Program-made: the position numbers and the translations under genes
NCBI GenBank assembly: GCA_017528345.1
Contig: JAFXOX010000047.1
Span: forward strand, 1-64,000
Origin: Desulfovibrio sp.
GTDB taxonomy: Bacteria > Desulfobacterota > Desulfovibrionia > Desulfovibrionales > Desulfovibrionaceae
Length of the DNA stretch: 64,000 nt
Direction: 5' to 3'
The notes under the pieces: generated by a model
The model's input: only the letters and a program-made list of their open reading frames with translations
The model's database searches: none
What the model was told of the DNA's origin: nothing
Shown here: positions 63,271 through 64,000 of the stretch, piece after piece
How the letters are laid out: each line of letters begins with the position of its first letter
How positions within the stretch are numbered: position 1 is the stretch's first letter

Positions 63271-64000
63271 CACATTTCAGCGTGCCCCTGCAGGCAGGGG
63301 AGGATACGCTGCCTCCATATGTTCGTTGACTACGGCGAAGAGGACCAAAGTCCTAACCGCACCAATGGCATACCTTAAGCACAAAAATGGCATCCCCACG
63401 ATACGCAAGCATCGGGAAGTCCAGAGAAGGTCGCTTTCTAACGTCCGCTGAATTCTCTGTGACTTTGCCAAAAACTCTATACACGGTTGCTAAAAGCTTC
63501 GGCTTCCTGTTTTTGAAATATTGGCGGCTTTGAAGATGGATGGAAGCCTTGCCTTTTCCTTGTTCCAATGCCAATTGATGGTTTTAAGGTTACGCCCGTC
63601 ATTGATGAACGGGGTCCTGACATTGGAAACGCATGCCGCAAGTCAGAAGTCGAAGCAGTCGCCCGCTAAGGCGGGCCTGGTTGAGGGCCTTACAACCACG
63701 AAGCTAACGCTTCGTGGTTTTGCTGCCGCCACATAAAGTACAAAATTTTATCTTAGCTTGTGATCCGGGTCAAGCCGTTATCTCCGGATCTCTTTGATAG
63801 TCACATCGTTCTCTTATCCAACGCGCCGTAAAACCCCGTCCGAAAGGTACAAGGATATAAGGCGTAGCTCTAGAATTTTCTTGCCCTTTTGCCTTTCCTG
63901 TTTCAAACTATACCCCCTGGCGGCCGGACAGGCCGTGTCAGCCTGTGGAGAGATAGCGAAAACCAAGCGAATATTCCTCTGGGCAGCCTAGACTTCGCAG
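63271..64000. other. Gene-free right end
   Basis: No intact gene. It contains the hflK upstream region and a plus-strand stretch with the look of a decayed gene end and two hairpins (63532-63721). After 63722 only short open frames without ribosome sites are seen. Confidence 0.4.
63532..63721 (+). mobile_element. Possible IS200/IS605 right-end relic
   Basis: A plus-strand frame ending PVIDERGPDIGNACRKSEVE at TAA 63667 is followed by two hairpins: GCCCGC/GCGGGC around the stop codon (63661-63676) and AACCACGAAGC/GCTTCGTGGTT (63694-63719, loop TAAC). A gene end inside such hairpins is typical of tnpB and its overlapping guide RNA at IS605-type right ends. The upstream protein is broken and I do not recognise it surely, so this is tentative. 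Confidence 0.35.

Noticed and set aside
1..64000. tRNA, rRNA, CRISPR or prophage
   Set aside because: Intergenic regions were read for tRNA-like arms, regularly spaced repeats and phage genes; none was found.

Overview
The window reads as chromosomal DNA of a sulfate-reducing deltaproteobacterium close to Desulfovibrio (Desulfovibrionaceae). The reasons are a selenocysteine formate dehydrogenase in the order fdhA-fdhB-fdhE-cytochrome c3, a lactate-oxidation cluster of the Desulfovibrio type with a fused LutB/LutA protein, a stand-alone IMP cyclohydrolase next to hflX, an S1-domain protein followed by HtrA, and DUF1786, IscA/HesB-like and lipoprotein genes typical of this family. This rests on protein recognition by eye, not on a database search. 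Base composition is moderate in GC, with clear AT-rich islands near 12.1-12.4, 22.7-23.0 and 38.0-38.6 kb.

Layout. 0.5-1.7 kb: AI-2E-family membrane protein. 1.9-8.2 kb: periplasmic formate dehydrogenase operon (Sec-FdhA, FdhB, FdhE, tetraheme c3), a strong terminator, then a separately transcribed octaheme c3 made of two fused copies. 8.3-9.0 kb: lipoprotein. 9.1-12.1 kb: bioB and a bioD-bioA fusion. 12.5-16.5 kb: IscA-like protein, DUF1786 protein, PaaK-type ligase, DUF456 membrane protein, TrmJ-type methylase. 16.5-18.2 kb: two small minus-strand genes and a divergent M23 peptidase. 18.3-22.7 kb: HIT protein, LapA-like protein, mutS, DUF1992. 23.3-30.6 kb: lactate oxidation genes (glcD-like, glcF-like, lutC, lutBA fusion) and lactate permease. 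30.8-37.0 kb: PilZ-like protein, then minus-strand PsbP-like protein, pgm, htrA and an S1 protein. 37.8-39.4 kb: AAA-ATPase/PD-(D/E)XK gene broken by one in-frame TAA. 39.8-52.6 kb: branching enzyme, exodeoxyribonuclease III, rho, gdhA, KefB-like antiporter, YkgJ-like protein, J-domain protein, small hypothetical, purH N-terminal enzyme, hflX. 52.6-57.2 kb: lipoprotein, CDP-glucose genes rfbF-rfbG-epimerase, then ddl and an HD protein. 57.4-63.3 kb: minus-strand hflK-hflC-mltB-fabF-like-acyl ligase run. 63.3-64.0 kb: no intact gene, but a possible IS200/IS605 right-end relic.

How the genes work together. Lactate enters by LctP, is oxidised by the GlcD/GlcF-like and Lut proteins, and its electrons join the energy metabolism of a sulfate reducer. 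The periplasmic formate dehydrogenase passes electrons from formate to c-type cytochromes. Most other genes are housekeeping. No tRNA, rRNA, CRISPR array, prophage or intact insertion sequence was seen. The points most worth a second look are the acyl-ligase/ketosynthase pair, the octaheme cytochrome with its own promoter and operator-like inverted repeat, the apparent AUU start of hflX in frame with purH, the bioD-bioA fusion with a hairpin over the bioB ribosome site, and an orphan terminator near 37.3 kb.
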